Source of the DNA: Streptomyces bikiniensis
GTDB lineage: Bacteria > Actinomycetota > Actinomycetes > Streptomycetales > Streptomycetaceae
NCBI GenBank assembly: GCA_000716465.1
Contig: JNWL01000001.1
Coordinates: 248,001-312,000, forward strand
Length of the DNA stretch: 64,000 bases
Direction: 5' to 3'
Part shown: positions 20,425 through 29,466 of the stretch, piece after piece
How positions within the stretch are numbered: the stretch's first letter is position 1
Layout of the letters: each line of letters opens with the position of its first letter
Position numbers and translations under genes: made by a program
The notes under the pieces: model-generated
Seen by the model: the letters and a program-made list of their open reading frames with translations, nothing else
Database searches by the model: none
Told to the model about the DNA's origin: nothing

Positions 20425-22911
20425 ATGTCCGTACTGACGCGCGACGAAGCGCAGACCCGTGCCCAGCTCCTCGACGTCCACCACTACCGCGTGGACCTCG
20501 ACCTCACCACCGGCGCAGAGACCTTCGAGTCCACCAGCACCGTCCGATTCACCGCCCGCGCCGCCGGGGACACCTTCGTCGAGCTCAAGCCCGTCACCCT
20601 GCACTCCGCCACCTTCGACGGAGAGCCCCTCGACCCCGCCGCCCTCGACGGCAACCGGCTCCCGCTGAGCCTCACCGAGGGCGAACACGAGCTGCGCGTC
20701 ACCGCCACCATGCGCTACTCCCGCACCGGCGAGGGCATGCACCGCTTCACGGACCCCACCGACGGCGAGTCCTACGTCTACACCCAGCTCTTCATGGAGG
20801 ACGTCCAGCGCGTCTTCGCCGCCTTCGACCAGCCCGACCTCAAGGCCGTCTTCGAGGTCGCCGTCACCGCCCCCGACGACTGGACCGTCCTCGCCAACGG
20901 CATCACCGAACGGCAGCCCGACGGCACCTGGAAGGCCGCCCCCACCCCCCTCCTCTCCACCTACTTCGTCTGCGTCGCCGCCGGCCCCTGGCACTCGGTC
21001 CGCACCGAGCACGCCGGCCTCCCCTTCGGCATCCACTGCCGCCGCTCCCTCGCCCCCCACCTCGACGCCGACGCCGACGAGATCCTCGCCGTCACCAAGG
21101 CCTGCTACGACCGCTACCACGAGAAGTTCGACGAGCCCTACCCCTTCGACTCGTACGACCAGGCCTTCGTCCCCGAGTTCAACGCCGGCGCCATGGAGAA
21201 CCCCGGCCTCGTCACCTTCCGCGACGAGTTCGTCTTCCGCTCCGCCGTCACCGTCACCGAACGCCAGACCCGCGCCATGGTCATCGCCCACGAGATGGCC
21301 CACATGTGGTTCGGCGACCTCGTCACCCTCCGCTGGTGGGACGACATCTGGCTGAACGAGTCCTTCGCCGAGTACATGGGCTACCAGACCGTCAACGAGG
21401 CCTGCTCCGACCTCTTCCCCGACACCTGGATCGACTTCGGCGTCACCCGCAAGGCCTGGGGCTACGAGGCCGACCAGCGGCCCTCCACCCACCCCGTCGC
21501 CCCCGACCCCGAGGCCGTCCCCGACACCGCCTCCGCCCTCCTCAACTTCGACGGCATCTCCTACGCCAAGGGCGCCTCCGCCCTCCGCCAGCTCGTCGCC
21601 TGGCTCGGCGAGAAGGACTTCCTCGCCGGCATCAACATCCACTTCAAGCGGCACAGGTTCGGCAACGCCACCCTCGCCGACTTCATCGACAACCTCGCCG
21701 CCGCCACCGACCGCGACGTCCACGGCTGGGCCGAACAGTGGCTGCGCACCACCGGCGTCGACACCCTCACCCCCCGCCTCGACGGCGAGGGCCTCCACTG
21801 GAACCTCACCGTCGACCGCGCCGGCACCCGCCCCCACCGCATCTCCGTCGGCGTCTACGACCGCGACCCCTCCGGCGACCTCGTCCTGCGCGAACGCCGC
21901 GAACTCGACGTCCCCCAGGACGCCCCCGCCGAACTCGCCGGCCCCCGACCCGCCCTCGTCGTCCTCAACGACGAGGACCTCACCTACACCAAGCTCCGCT
22001 TCGACGGGACCTCCGAGGAGTCCGCCCTGCGCGGCCTCTCCCGCATCCCCGACCCGCTCACCCGCGCCGTCCTCTGGAACGCGCTGCGCGACCAGGTCCG
22101 CGACGGCGACCTCACCCCCGCCGAGTACCTGGAGACCGCCCTCGCGCACCTCCCCGAGGAGACCGAACTCGCCCTCGTCCAGGGAGTCCTGGCCTTCGCC
22201 CGCCACCAGATCGCCGACCACTGCGTCCCCGCCGAGGAGCGCCCCGCCGCCCTCGCCACGATCAACGGCATCGCCCGCGCCCTGCTGCGCCGCACCGAGG
22301 ACGGCGAAGCCCCCGGACTGCGCCTCACCGCCGTCCGCGCCTTCGTCGACAGCGCCACCACCCCCGACAAGATCGCCTCCTGGCTCGACGAGGGCACCGT
22401 CCACGGCGGCCCCGAGCTCGACCCCGAACTGCGCTGGCGCATCCTCGCCCGGCTCGCCGCCCTCGGCGCCACCGACGAGACCGCCATCGCCGCCGAGCTG
22501 GAGCGCGACCCCAGCGCCACCGGCCAGGAGGGCGCCGCCCGCTGCCGCGCCGCCCTGCCCGACCCCGAGGCGAAGGCGGCCGCCTGGTCCGCGCTCTTCG
22601 ACTCCGACGACCTCTCCAACTACCTCTTCACCGCCACCGCCCAGGGCTTCTGGCAGCCCGAACAGGCCGACCTCGTAAGGGAGTACGTGCCCCGCTTCTA
22701 CGAGGCGGCCGTCGCCCTCGGCGACCGCCGGGGCCCCGCCATGGCCGAGGCCGCCGGCCGCCACGCCTTCCCCGCCCACGCGGTCGACGCCGACTCCCTC
22801 GCCCTCGGCGAACGCCACCTGGCCGACACCCCCATGATCCCGGCCCTCCGCCGCAAGCTCGTCGACCAGCTCGACGACCTCCGCCGGGCCCTGAAGGTCA
22901 GGGAAGGCTGA
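20425..22911 (+). CDS. pepN: Aminopeptidase N (M1 family)
   Basis: 828 residues starting MSVLTRDEAQTRAQLLDVHH, the usual actinobacterial form. N-terminal beta saddle, then the substrate motif GAMEN (255-259) and zinc site HEMAH (H289, E290, H293) with E312 in WLNESFAEY. The ERAP1-like helical C-terminal domain runs from ~540 to the end. It releases N-terminal residues from peptides in the cytoplasm. The ATG at 20425 has no clear Shine-Dalgarno; CAGCAT lies 7 nt upstream and may make this gene leaderless too. A tight hairpin terminator begins 10 nt after the stop. Confidence 0.96.
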   Translation: MSVLTRDEAQTRAQLLDVHHYRVDLDLTTGAETFESTSTVRFTARAAGDTFVELKPVTLHSATFDGEPLDPAALDGNRLPLSLTEGEHELRVTATMRYSRTGEGMHRFTDPTDGESYVYTQLFMEDVQRVFAAFDQPDLKAVFEVAVTAPDDWTVLANGITERQPDGTWKAAPTPLLSTYFVCVAAGPWHSVRTEHAGLPFGIHCRRSLAPHLDADADEILAVTKACYDRYHEKFDEPYPFDSYDQAFVPEFNAGAMENPGLVTFRDEFVFRSAVTVTERQTRAMVIAHEMAHMWFGDLVTLRWWDDIWLNESFAEYMGYQTVNEACSDLFPDTWIDFGVTRKAWGYEADQRPSTHPVAPDPEAVPDTASALLNFDGISYAKGASALRQLVAWLGEKDFLAGINIHFKRHRFGNATLADFIDNLAAATDRDVHGWAEQWLRTTGVDTLTPRLDGEGLHWNLTVDRAGTRPHRISVGVYDRDPSGDLVLRERRELDVPQDAPAELAGPRPALVVLNDEDLTYTKLRFDGTSEESALRGLSRIPDPLTRAVLWNALRDQVRDGDLTPAEYLETALAHLPEETELALVQGVLAFARHQIADHCVPAEERPAALATINGIARALLRRTEDGEAPGLRLTAVRAFVDSATTPDKIASWLDEGTVHGGPELDPELRWRILARLAALGATDETAIAAELERDPSATGQEGAARCRAALPDPEAKAAAWSALFDSDDLSNYLFTATAQGFWQPEQADLVREYVPRFYEAAVALGDRRGPAMAEAAGRHAFPAHAVDADSLALGERHLADTPMIPALRRKLVDQLDDLRRALKVREG

Positions 22912-22920
22912 ACCGGGCAC

Positions 22921-22947
22921 GGTGCGGGGACCCCCGGTCCCCGCACC
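22921..22947 (+). terminator. Terminator after pepN
   Basis: A perfect inverted repeat with 12-bp arms (22921-22932/22936-22947) and a 3-nt loop, directly after the pepN stop. Its presence argues against the far-upstream GTG at 22922 as a start for the next gene. Confidence 0.7.
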
Positions 22948-23041
22948 GACCGCCCCCGAAACACCACCCCGTGTCCCCCGTTCGGGTCACACCCCCGCAC
23001 TCTCCGGACAAACGCCCGCACCCCCCGGCACCCTGTCGTCC

Positions 23042-24427
23042 ATGCGTGCCGCACCCCCACCCCTCGCCGGAGGCGCCCCCGGCGCCGACGCCCTGCGGCC
23101 CCTCCTGGGCGCCGTCCTCGACGCCCTGCGCACCGGCGCCGAGGAACGCGGCGGCCCCCTCCCGGCCGGGGGACCGGAGGCCGCGGCACGCCGCACGGCA
23201 GGCCTCGGAGCCGTACTCCCCGAGACCGGAACCGGCCCCGACGAAGCCCTCCGCACCCTCGTCCACGCCCTCGCCGCCGGCGCCGCGGACCCCGCCGACC
23301 CGCTCTGCGCCGCCCACCTCCACACCCCGCCCCTCGCCCTCGCCGCCGCCGCCGACCTGGCCGCCTCCGCGCTCAACCCCTCCATGGACTCCTGGGACCA
23401 GGCCCCCGCCGCCTCCGCCCTGGAAGCCGAGGTCACCGCCGCGCTCGCCGCCGAGGTGTTCCCGGACGCCCCCCGCCCCGACGCCCTCGTCACCACCGGC
23501 GGCACCGAATCCAACCAACTCGCCCTCCTCCTCGCCCGGGAACGCCACACCGGGAAAGACCCCCTCCGCACCGTCGTCGGCACCAACGCCCACCACTCCT
23601 TCCGGCGCGCCGCCTGGCTCCTCGGCCTCCCCGCCCCCGTCGTCGTCCCCACCCCGCGCGGCACCCTCGACCCCGCCGCCCTCCACACGACCCTCACCAC
23701 CACCCCCGGCCCGCTCCTCGTCGCCGCCACCGCCGGCACCACCGACGAGGGCCTGATCGACCCGCTCCCGGAGATCGCCGACGTCTGCGCCGCCCACGGC
23801 GCCGACCTCCACGCCGACGCCGCCTACGGCGGCCCCCTCCTCTTCAGCCGCACCCACCGCCGGCTCCTCGACGGCCTCGACCGCGCCCGCACCGTCACCG
23901 TCGACCTGCACAAACTCGGCTGGCAGCCCGCCGCCGCCGGACTCCTCGCCGTCCGCGACACGAACGACCTCGCCCCCCTCGCCCACACCGCCGACTACCT
24001 CAACGCCGACGACGACACCGACGCCGGCCTCCCCGACCTCCTCGGCCGCTCCCCGCGCACCACCCGCCGCCCCGACGTCCTCAAGGCCGCCGTCACCCTC
24101 CGCGCCCTCGGCCGCACCGGACTCGGCGCCCTCGTCGACACCTGCATGGACCTCGCCCAGGACCTCGCCGACCGCGTCGAGAAGACCCCCGGCCTCGACC
24201 TGCGCGCCCGGCCCGCCCTCACCACCGTCCTCTTCCGGCCCCGCGGCGCCGACGACGCCGCCGTCGCCGCGATCCGCCGCTCCCTCCTCACCGGGGGCCG
24301 GGCGGTCCTCGGCCGGGCCCGCGCCGACGGCCGCCTCTGGCTCAAGGCCACCCTGCTCAACCCCCACGCCACCCCCGGCGACCTGGACCAGCTCATCACC
24401 CTCGTGGAAGGCAGCGCGCACCGATGA
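23042..24427 (+). CDS. PLP-dependent decarboxylase, group II (DesA-like)
   Basis: 461 residues from the ATG at 23042; the longer in-frame GTG start at 22922 would lie in the pepN terminator. PLP-enzyme landmarks: TTGGTESNQLAL (~151-162), HADAAYGG with D259 for the pyridine nitrogen, and VDLHKLGW with the Schiff-base lysine K291. The SMDSWDQAP stretch resembles siderophore-type lysine/diaminobutyrate decarboxylases such as DesA. It overlaps the lysine N-hydroxylase gene by ATGA. The pair would make N-hydroxycadaverine or a related hydroxamate precursor (inference). No DesC/DesD-like acyltransferase or synthetase follows. Confidence 0.88.
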   Translation: MRAAPPPLAGGAPGADALRPLLGAVLDALRTGAEERGGPLPAGGPEAAARRTAGLGAVLPETGTGPDEALRTLVHALAAGAADPADPLCAAHLHTPPLALAAAADLAASALNPSMDSWDQAPAASALEAEVTAALAAEVFPDAPRPDALVTTGGTESNQLALLLARERHTGKDPLRTVVGTNAHHSFRRAAWLLGLPAPVVVPTPRGTLDPAALHTTLTTTPGPLLVAATAGTTDEGLIDPLPEIADVCAAHGADLHADAAYGGPLLFSRTHRRLLDGLDRARTVTVDLHKLGWQPAAAGLLAVRDTNDLAPLAHTADYLNADDDTDAGLPDLLGRSPRTTRRPDVLKAAVTLRALGRTGLGALVDTCMDLAQDLADRVEKTPGLDLRARPALTTVLFRPRGADDAAVAAIRRSLLTGGRAVLGRARADGRLWLKATLLNPHATPGDLDQLITLVEGSAHR

Positions 24428-25902
24428 CCGGCAACACCCCCGAACAGGACACCGACCGGCCCCGGCACCCCCGGGACACCCCGCCCCCCGACCACCCCCA
24501 CGGACAGGACCCCGCCCCCGACCGCCCCCACGACCTCGTCGGCATCGGCATCGGCCCCTTCAACCTCTCCCTCGCCGCCCTCGCCCACGGCGTCCCCGGC
24601 GGCCTCTCCACCGCCTTCTACGAACAGCGCCCCGCCTTCCACTGGCACCCCGGACTCCTCATCGACGGCGCCACCCTCCAGGTCCCCTTCCTCGCCGACC
24701 TCGTCACCCTCGCCGACCCCGCCAGCCCCTGGACCTTCCTCAACTACCTGAAGAGCCGCGAACGCCTCTTCCCCTTCTACTTCGCCGAGAAGTTCCACAT
24801 CCACCGCGCCGAGTACGACGCCTACTGCCGCTGGGCCAGCGAACGCCTCCCCGGCCTCCACTTCGGCCACCAGGTCGACTCCGTCCGCTGGAACCCCGAA
24901 CGCCGCCTCTTCGAGGTCGACTACACCCAGCTCGACCCCGACGGCGAGACCGAGGCGCTCGGCCGCACCTACACCCGCAACGTCGTCCTCGGCGTCGGCA
25001 CCGAACCGTACGTCCCCGAACCCCTCCGGCCCCTCGCCGACGCCCCCGGCGTCCCCGTCGTCCACTCCGCCGACTACCTCGCCCACCGCGAGACCCTCCT
25101 CGCCGCCGGACACGTCACCGTCGTCGGCTCCGGCCAGTCCGGCGCCGAGATCTTCCTCGACCTCCTGCGCGCCCGCCCCGCCGGGGCCGAGGGCATCCAC
25201 TGGCTCACCCGCACCGAGGCCTTCGCCCCCATGGAGTACTCCAAGCTCGGCCTGGAGCACTTCACCCCCGACTACACCCGCTACTTCCACGCCCTCCCCG
25301 AGCAGGTCCGCGACGGCCTCGTGCCCCGCCAGTGGCAGCTCCACAAGGGCATCGACGACGCCACCATCACCGCCATCCACGACGAGCTCTACCGCCGCAC
25401 CCTCCACGGCGGCTGGCCCGACGCCGTCCTCACCCCCGGCGTCCGCGTCCGCACCGCCGGCCGCGTCGCCACCACCCGCGTCGAACTGCACCTCGAACAC
25501 GTCCAGCAGAACGCCCGCACCCGGCTCACCACCGACGCCGTCGTCCTCGCCACCGGCTACCGCGAACGCCCCCTCGACCGCCTCCTCACCGGCCTCGACC
25601 CCTACGTCCGCCACGACTCCGCCGGACGCCCCCGCGTCGACGAGCACTACCGCCTCGTCCTCGACCCCTCCGTCACCGGAGCCGTCCACGTCCAGAACGC
25701 CGAGCGCCACACCCACGGCGTCGGCGCCCCCGACCTCGGCCTCGCCGCCTGGCGCAGCGCCACCATCCTCAACGCGATCACCGGCAAGGAGCCCTACCCC
25801 CTGCCGCGCCGCACCGCCTTCACCAGCTTCGGCCTGGAAGCGCGAGAGGCGCCCGGCTTCCCGGCCCAGGGCCGGAAGCTGACGCCCCTCGTCCAGCACT
25901 GA
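24424..25902 (+). CDS. Lysine/ornithine N-monooxygenase (IucD/DesB-like)
   Basis: 492 residues. Pro/His/Asp-rich first 35 residues, then the FAD motif GIGIGPFNLS (40-49), the substrate segment FLADLVTLADPASPWTFLNY, the NADPH motif GSGQSGAE (235-242) and ATGY in the C-terminal third. FYEQRPAFHWHPGLLIDGAT also fits the SidA/IucD family. It hydroxylates the side-chain amine of lysine, ornithine or cadaverine using FAD, NADPH and O2, the first step toward hydroxamate siderophores. Coupled to the decarboxylase by a 4-nt overlap. It stops 8 bp from the convergent nucleotidase gene. The low-complexity N-terminus is unusual. Confidence 0.93.
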   Translation: MTGNTPEQDTDRPRHPRDTPPPDHPHGQDPAPDRPHDLVGIGIGPFNLSLAALAHGVPGGLSTAFYEQRPAFHWHPGLLIDGATLQVPFLADLVTLADPASPWTFLNYLKSRERLFPFYFAEKFHIHRAEYDAYCRWASERLPGLHFGHQVDSVRWNPERRLFEVDYTQLDPDGETEALGRTYTRNVVLGVGTEPYVPEPLRPLADAPGVPVVHSADYLAHRETLLAAGHVTVVGSGQSGAEIFLDLLRARPAGAEGIHWLTRTEAFAPMEYSKLGLEHFTPDYTRYFHALPEQVRDGLVPRQWQLHKGIDDATITAIHDELYRRTLHGGWPDAVLTPGVRVRTAGRVATTRVELHLEHVQQNARTRLTTDAVVLATGYRERPLDRLLTGLDPYVRHDSAGRPRVDEHYRLVLDPSVTGAVHVQNAERHTHGVGAPDLGLAAWRSATILNAITGKEPYPLPRRTAFTSFGLEAREAPGFPAQGRKLTPLVQH

Positions 25903-25910
25903 CGTGCGGA

Positions 25911-27719
25911 TCAGAACACCGGCACGCCGTCCCGGGTCAGCTTCCAGTCCACCGACGCGAACCGCCCCGGGTCGACCGTCCCCTTCGCCTGCACCCACCG
26001 GATGATCGTGTTGCGGATCTCGTCCGAGTCCGCCCACAGCTGCGGCGCGTTCGCCACGTGCGGGAACGCGCCGCCGCCGCTCGCCCGGTAGTTGTTGACC
26101 GCGAGCACGAACTTCGCCGCCGGGTCCAGCGGCCTCCCCCCGAACGACAGGTTCACGATCCGCGACCCGGCCGGCTTCGCGATGTCGATCTCGTACGTCA
26201 GGCCCGACACCGCGTCGTAGTTGTAGTCCGGCGTGCCGTCCGCGTTCGTCAGCTTCGCCGTGTCGACCGGAGCGCCCGCCGGGGTCCGTACGTAGTACCG
26301 CGCCGAGAACTCCAGGTAGTCCTTCAGCTGCGCGCCCGTCAGCAGCCGCGCCTCAAGGGTGTTCTCGAACGGGTACAGCCCCGCCGCGTCCTTGATCGTG
26401 ATCTGACCGGCCGGAATCCGGGCCGTGCGCGAGAAGCAGGACGCCTGCGACAGCACCGGCAGACCCGCGTGGGCACCGCCGGCCAGCGCCGCCTTCACCG
26501 TCTCCGTCTGCACCACGTTGATCAGGTCGATGACCGGCTCGTCCTTCCATGGCGCGTCGGCCGTGGTCATCGCCCCGGTCGAGGTGCCGATGACCTGGTT
26601 GACGTACGCGACCACCTTCCGGTGCTCGTCGGAGAGCAGCCGCACGATCTTCCGGTCCTCCTCCACCGTGTTGGAGTTCAGGACCTGCGCGCCGACCTTC
26701 TCGACGCTCCAGCGGCCCCGCTCCCACACCAGGTCGAAGTCGAAGAGGGTGAGCCGCTGGCCCCACTTCAGCGGCTCGGAGAGCACGACCTCCTTGCCGG
26801 TCTCCTTGTTCGCGACCCGGTACTCGGGGATCTCCGTGTGCGCGTGCCCGACGAGGATCGCGTCGATGCCCGGCACCTGCTCGGCCACGAGCCCGGCCGC
26901 GTTCTCGACGTACGGCAGCTGGTCACCGTACGAGGACGTGCCGCTGGAACCGGAGTGCGCCGACACGACCACCACGTCCGCGCCCATCGAGCGCAGCTTC
27001 GGCACCCACTTCGCCGCCTGCTCCTCCAGGCCCGGGAAGACCATCTTCCCGCCGACGTTCGCCTTGTCCCAGATCGCGATGCCCGGATTGGTCAGACCGA
27101 GCACGGCCACCTTCACGCCCCGGCCGCACGGCGTCCGCAGCCGGTGCATGCTGTACGGGGCGAACGCCGGCCGCAGCGTCTTCGCGTCGAGCGCGTTGGC
27201 ACCGAGCAGCGGGAAGTCGCACTGCTCCTCGAACTTGCGCAGCACCGGGATGCCGTAGTTGAACTCGTGGTTGCCGAGGGCGGCGGCGTCGTAGCCGATG
27301 GCGTTCATCGCCTGCGCCATCGGGTGGACCGGGCCGCGGCGCGCGGTGATCGGGTCGACCTTGGCGTAGTAGTACGACAGCTGGGTGCCCTGGATGGTGT
27401 CGCCGGCGTCGATGAGGAGGGTGTTGCGCCTCCCCTTCTCCTTCCGCACCCGCTCGACCAGCGTGGAGATCTTGGCGAGGCCGACGTCGTTGTGCGCCTT
27501 GTCGTCGAACTCCTTGTCCGTGAAGTAGTCCCAGTTGAAGACGTTGCCGTGCAGATCGGTCGTCCCCATGACGGTGAAGGAGTACCGCACGGCCGGCTTC
27601 GGGCGGTGCCCGTGCCCGGGTCCGTGCGCCTCGGCGGGGGCGACGGCCCCGGCGGTGAGGGCGGCCCCGGCCCCGACGGCCACGGAGCCCTCCAGGAACG
27701 TCCGGCGGTTCAACGGCAT
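25911..27719 (-). CDS. Tat-exported 5'-nucleotidase / 2',3'-cyclic phosphodiesterase family
   Basis: 602 residues from the ATG at 27719 (GAGGAGAAG upstream). The Tat signal is NRRTFLEGS followed by a hydrophobic stretch ending near APAEAHG. Metallophosphatase motifs: TDLHGNVF (~53-60), DAGDTIQGT, LGNHEFNYG, VSAHSG and VGHAHTE. The C-terminal nucleotidase domain carries DLINVVQTE, KDYLEFSARYY and VNNYRASGGG, which are UshA/CpdB signatures. It dephosphorylates extracellular nucleotides or cyclic nucleotides, giving phosphate and nucleosides. No convincing PHO box: two GTTCAG units upstream are 13 bp apart, not 11. Confidence 0.92.
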   Translation of the reverse strand: MPLNRRTFLEGSVAVGAGAALTAGAVAPAEAHGPGHGHRPKPAVRYSFTVMGTTDLHGNVFNWDYFTDKEFDDKAHNDVGLAKISTLVERVRKEKGRRNTLLIDAGDTIQGTQLSYYYAKVDPITARRGPVHPMAQAMNAIGYDAAALGNHEFNYGIPVLRKFEEQCDFPLLGANALDAKTLRPAFAPYSMHRLRTPCGRGVKVAVLGLTNPGIAIWDKANVGGKMVFPGLEEQAAKWVPKLRSMGADVVVVSAHSGSSGTSSYGDQLPYVENAAGLVAEQVPGIDAILVGHAHTEIPEYRVANKETGKEVVLSEPLKWGQRLTLFDFDLVWERGRWSVEKVGAQVLNSNTVEEDRKIVRLLSDEHRKVVAYVNQVIGTSTGAMTTADAPWKDEPVIDLINVVQTETVKAALAGGAHAGLPVLSQASCFSRTARIPAGQITIKDAAGLYPFENTLEARLLTGAQLKDYLEFSARYYVRTPAGAPVDTAKLTNADGTPDYNYDAVSGLTYEIDIAKPAGSRIVNLSFGGRPLDPAAKFVLAVNNYRASGGGAFPHVANAPQLWADSDEIRNTIIRWVQAKGTVDPGRFASVDWKLTRDGVPVF

Positions 27720-27944
27720 GTGCTTCTCCTCGGTTCAGTGGCGTCGTTCAGGTGCACAACGCGCGTAGATTCTGGCCCAGGAGGCCCCTCCGCAACAGGT
27801 CTCGCGGGTTACGGAGTGGAAAAGTGTTCGATGCGCACGGGCCGGAAGCGCCCGGAAAAGAAGCCGAAAACGCTCATCGGAGCACCCCGGCGCACAGATT
27901 CAAGTATTGTCAACAACCTTTCACGGAAAGGACGTTGAGTAGTC

Positions 27945-27984
27945 ATGGCAGCCCGATTCACTACTCACGGGTAAGCCCTAGGCT
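27945..27984 (+). promoter_or_regulatory. pyk leader: candidate leaderless promoter and mini-ORF
   Basis: TAGGCT (27979-27984) ends 6 nt before the pyk ATG, with TTCACT (27957-27962) 16 bp upstream and no Shine-Dalgarno: a likely leaderless start. A ten-codon frame at 27945-27974 (ATG to TAA, MAARFTTHG) lies inside this segment. If transcription also starts upstream it might be a leader peptide, but this is weak. The rest of the 271-bp gap between the nucleotidase and pyk genes shows nothing I can identify. Confidence 0.4.
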
Positions 27985-27990
27985 CGTCCC

Positions 27991-29418
27991 ATGCGCCGAG
28001 CGAAAATCGTTTGTACCCTTGGGCCCGCCACCGAAACATACGACCAGATCAAGGCATTGATCGAGGCCGGAATGGACGTGGCCCGCCTCAACCTCAGCCA
28101 CGGCACCTACGCCGAACACGAGGAGCGCTACCAGCGCGTCCGCAAAGCCTCCGACGAAACCGGCCGCAGCGTCGGCGTCCTCGCCGACCTTCAAGGCCCG
28201 AAGATCCGCCTCGGCCGCTTCCGCGAAGGCCCCGTACTCCTTGAACGCGGCGACGAATTCACCATCACCGTCGAACCCGTCGAAGGCGACCGCCACACCT
28301 GCGGCACCACCTACACCGGCCTCGCCGACGACGTCACCACCGGCGAACGCATCCTCGTGGACGACGGCCGCGTCACCCTCGAAGTCACCGCCGTCGACGG
28401 ACCCCGCGTCCGCACCCGCGTCATCGAGGGCGGCATGGTCTCCGACCACAAGGGCCTCAACCTCCCCGGCGTCGCCGTCTCCGTCCCCGCCCTCTCCGAC
28501 AAGGACATCGAAGACCTCCGCTGGGCCCTGCGCACCGGCGCCGACGTCATCGCCCTCTCCTTCGTCCGCAGCGCCCGCGACATCGAGGACGTCCACCGCG
28601 TCATGGACGAGGAAGGCCGCCGCCTCCCCGTCATCGCCAAGATCGAGAAGCCCCAGGCCGTCGAGAACATTGACGAGATCGTCGCCGCCTTCGACGGCAT
28701 CATGGTCGCCCGCGGCGACCTCGGCGTCGAAATGCCCCTGGAACAGGTCCCGATCGTCCAGAAGCGGGCCGTCAAACTCGCCAAGCGCAACGCCAAACCG
28801 GTCATCGTCGCCACCCAGATGCTCGACTCCATGATCGACAACTCCCGGCCCACCCGCGCCGAGGCCTCCGACGTCGCCAACGCCGTCATCGACGGCACCG
28901 ACGCCGTCATGCTCTCCGGCGAGACCAGCGTCGGCCGCTTCCCCGTCGAGACCGTCCGCACCATGAGCCGCATCGTCGAAGCCGCCGAAGAGGACGTCCT
29001 CGCCAAGGGCCTCCCCCCGCTCACCGAACGCAACAAGCCCCGCACCCAGGGCGGAGCCGTCGCCCGCGCCGCCGCCGAAATGGGCGACTTCCTCGGCGCC
29101 AAGTTCCTCGTCGCCTTCACCCAGTCCGGCGACACCGTCAAACGCCTCTCCCGCTACCGCTCCCCGATCCCCCTCCTCGCCTTCACCCCCGACCCCGCCA
29201 CCCGCTCCCAGCTCAACCTCACCTGGGGCGTCGAAACCTTCCTCGGCCCCCACGTCGACTCCACCGACGCGATGGTCGCCCAGGTCGACGAAGAACTCCT
29301 CCGCATCGGCCGCTGCGCCAAGGGCGACATCGTCGTCATCACCGCCGGCTCCCCGCCCGGCGTCGCCGGCTCCACCAACCTCGTCCGCGTCCACCACATC
29401 GGAGAGCCGCTGACATAG
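27991..29418 (+). CDS. pyk: Pyruvate kinase
   Basis: 475 residues, standard bacterial length. MRRAKIVCTLGPAT start; ADLQGPKIRLG; active-site segment IAKIEKPQAVENI with the catalytic lysine (within IEKPQA); MVARGDLGVE; ATQMLDSMIDNSRPTRAE; and GTDAVMLSGETSVGRFP. The C-terminal allosteric domain ends GSTNLVRVHHIGEPLT. It makes pyruvate and ATP from PEP and ADP in glycolysis. Translation probably starts from a leaderless transcript. The next gene, a PEP-mutase/isocitrate-lyase-family enzyme, starts 48 bp downstream with its own -10-like element. Confidence 0.97.
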   Translation: MRRAKIVCTLGPATETYDQIKALIEAGMDVARLNLSHGTYAEHEERYQRVRKASDETGRSVGVLADLQGPKIRLGRFREGPVLLERGDEFTITVEPVEGDRHTCGTTYTGLADDVTTGERILVDDGRVTLEVTAVDGPRVRTRVIEGGMVSDHKGLNLPGVAVSVPALSDKDIEDLRWALRTGADVIALSFVRSARDIEDVHRVMDEEGRRLPVIAKIEKPQAVENIDEIVAAFDGIMVARGDLGVEMPLEQVPIVQKRAVKLAKRNAKPVIVATQMLDSMIDNSRPTRAEASDVANAVIDGTDAVMLSGETSVGRFPVETVRTMSRIVEAAEEDVLAKGLPPLTERNKPRTQGGAVARAAAEMGDFLGAKFLVAFTQSGDTVKRLSRYRSPIPLLAFTPDPATRSQLNLTWGVETFLGPHVDSTDAMVAQVDEELLRIGRCAKGDIVVITAGSPPGVAGSTNLVRVHHIGEPLT

Positions 29419-29433
29419 CCCCGCGCCCCCACG

Positions 29434-29460
29434 TTGCACACGGCGATCCGGGGGTAGCGT
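29434..29460 (+). promoter_or_regulatory. Candidate leaderless promoter of the isocitrate-lyase-family gene
   Basis: TAGCGT (29455-29460) ends 6 nt before the ATG at 29467. TTGCAC (29434-29439) is 15 bp upstream, slightly short. There is no Shine-Dalgarno before the start. Confidence 0.4.
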
Positions 29461-29466
29461 CCCGGC

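Noticed and set aside
19843..22920. Long minus-strand open frame opposite pepN and chorismate mutase
   Set aside because: Antisense shadow; pepN has the zinc and GAMEN motifs.
22922..23041. Upstream GTG start for the PLP decarboxylase
   Set aside because: It lies inside the pepN terminator hairpin and would add 40 Pro-rich residues with no family match.
27720..27760. Possible PHO box upstream of the nucleotidase gene
   Set aside because: The two GTTCAG units are 13 bp apart; PHO boxes need 11-bp direct repeats.
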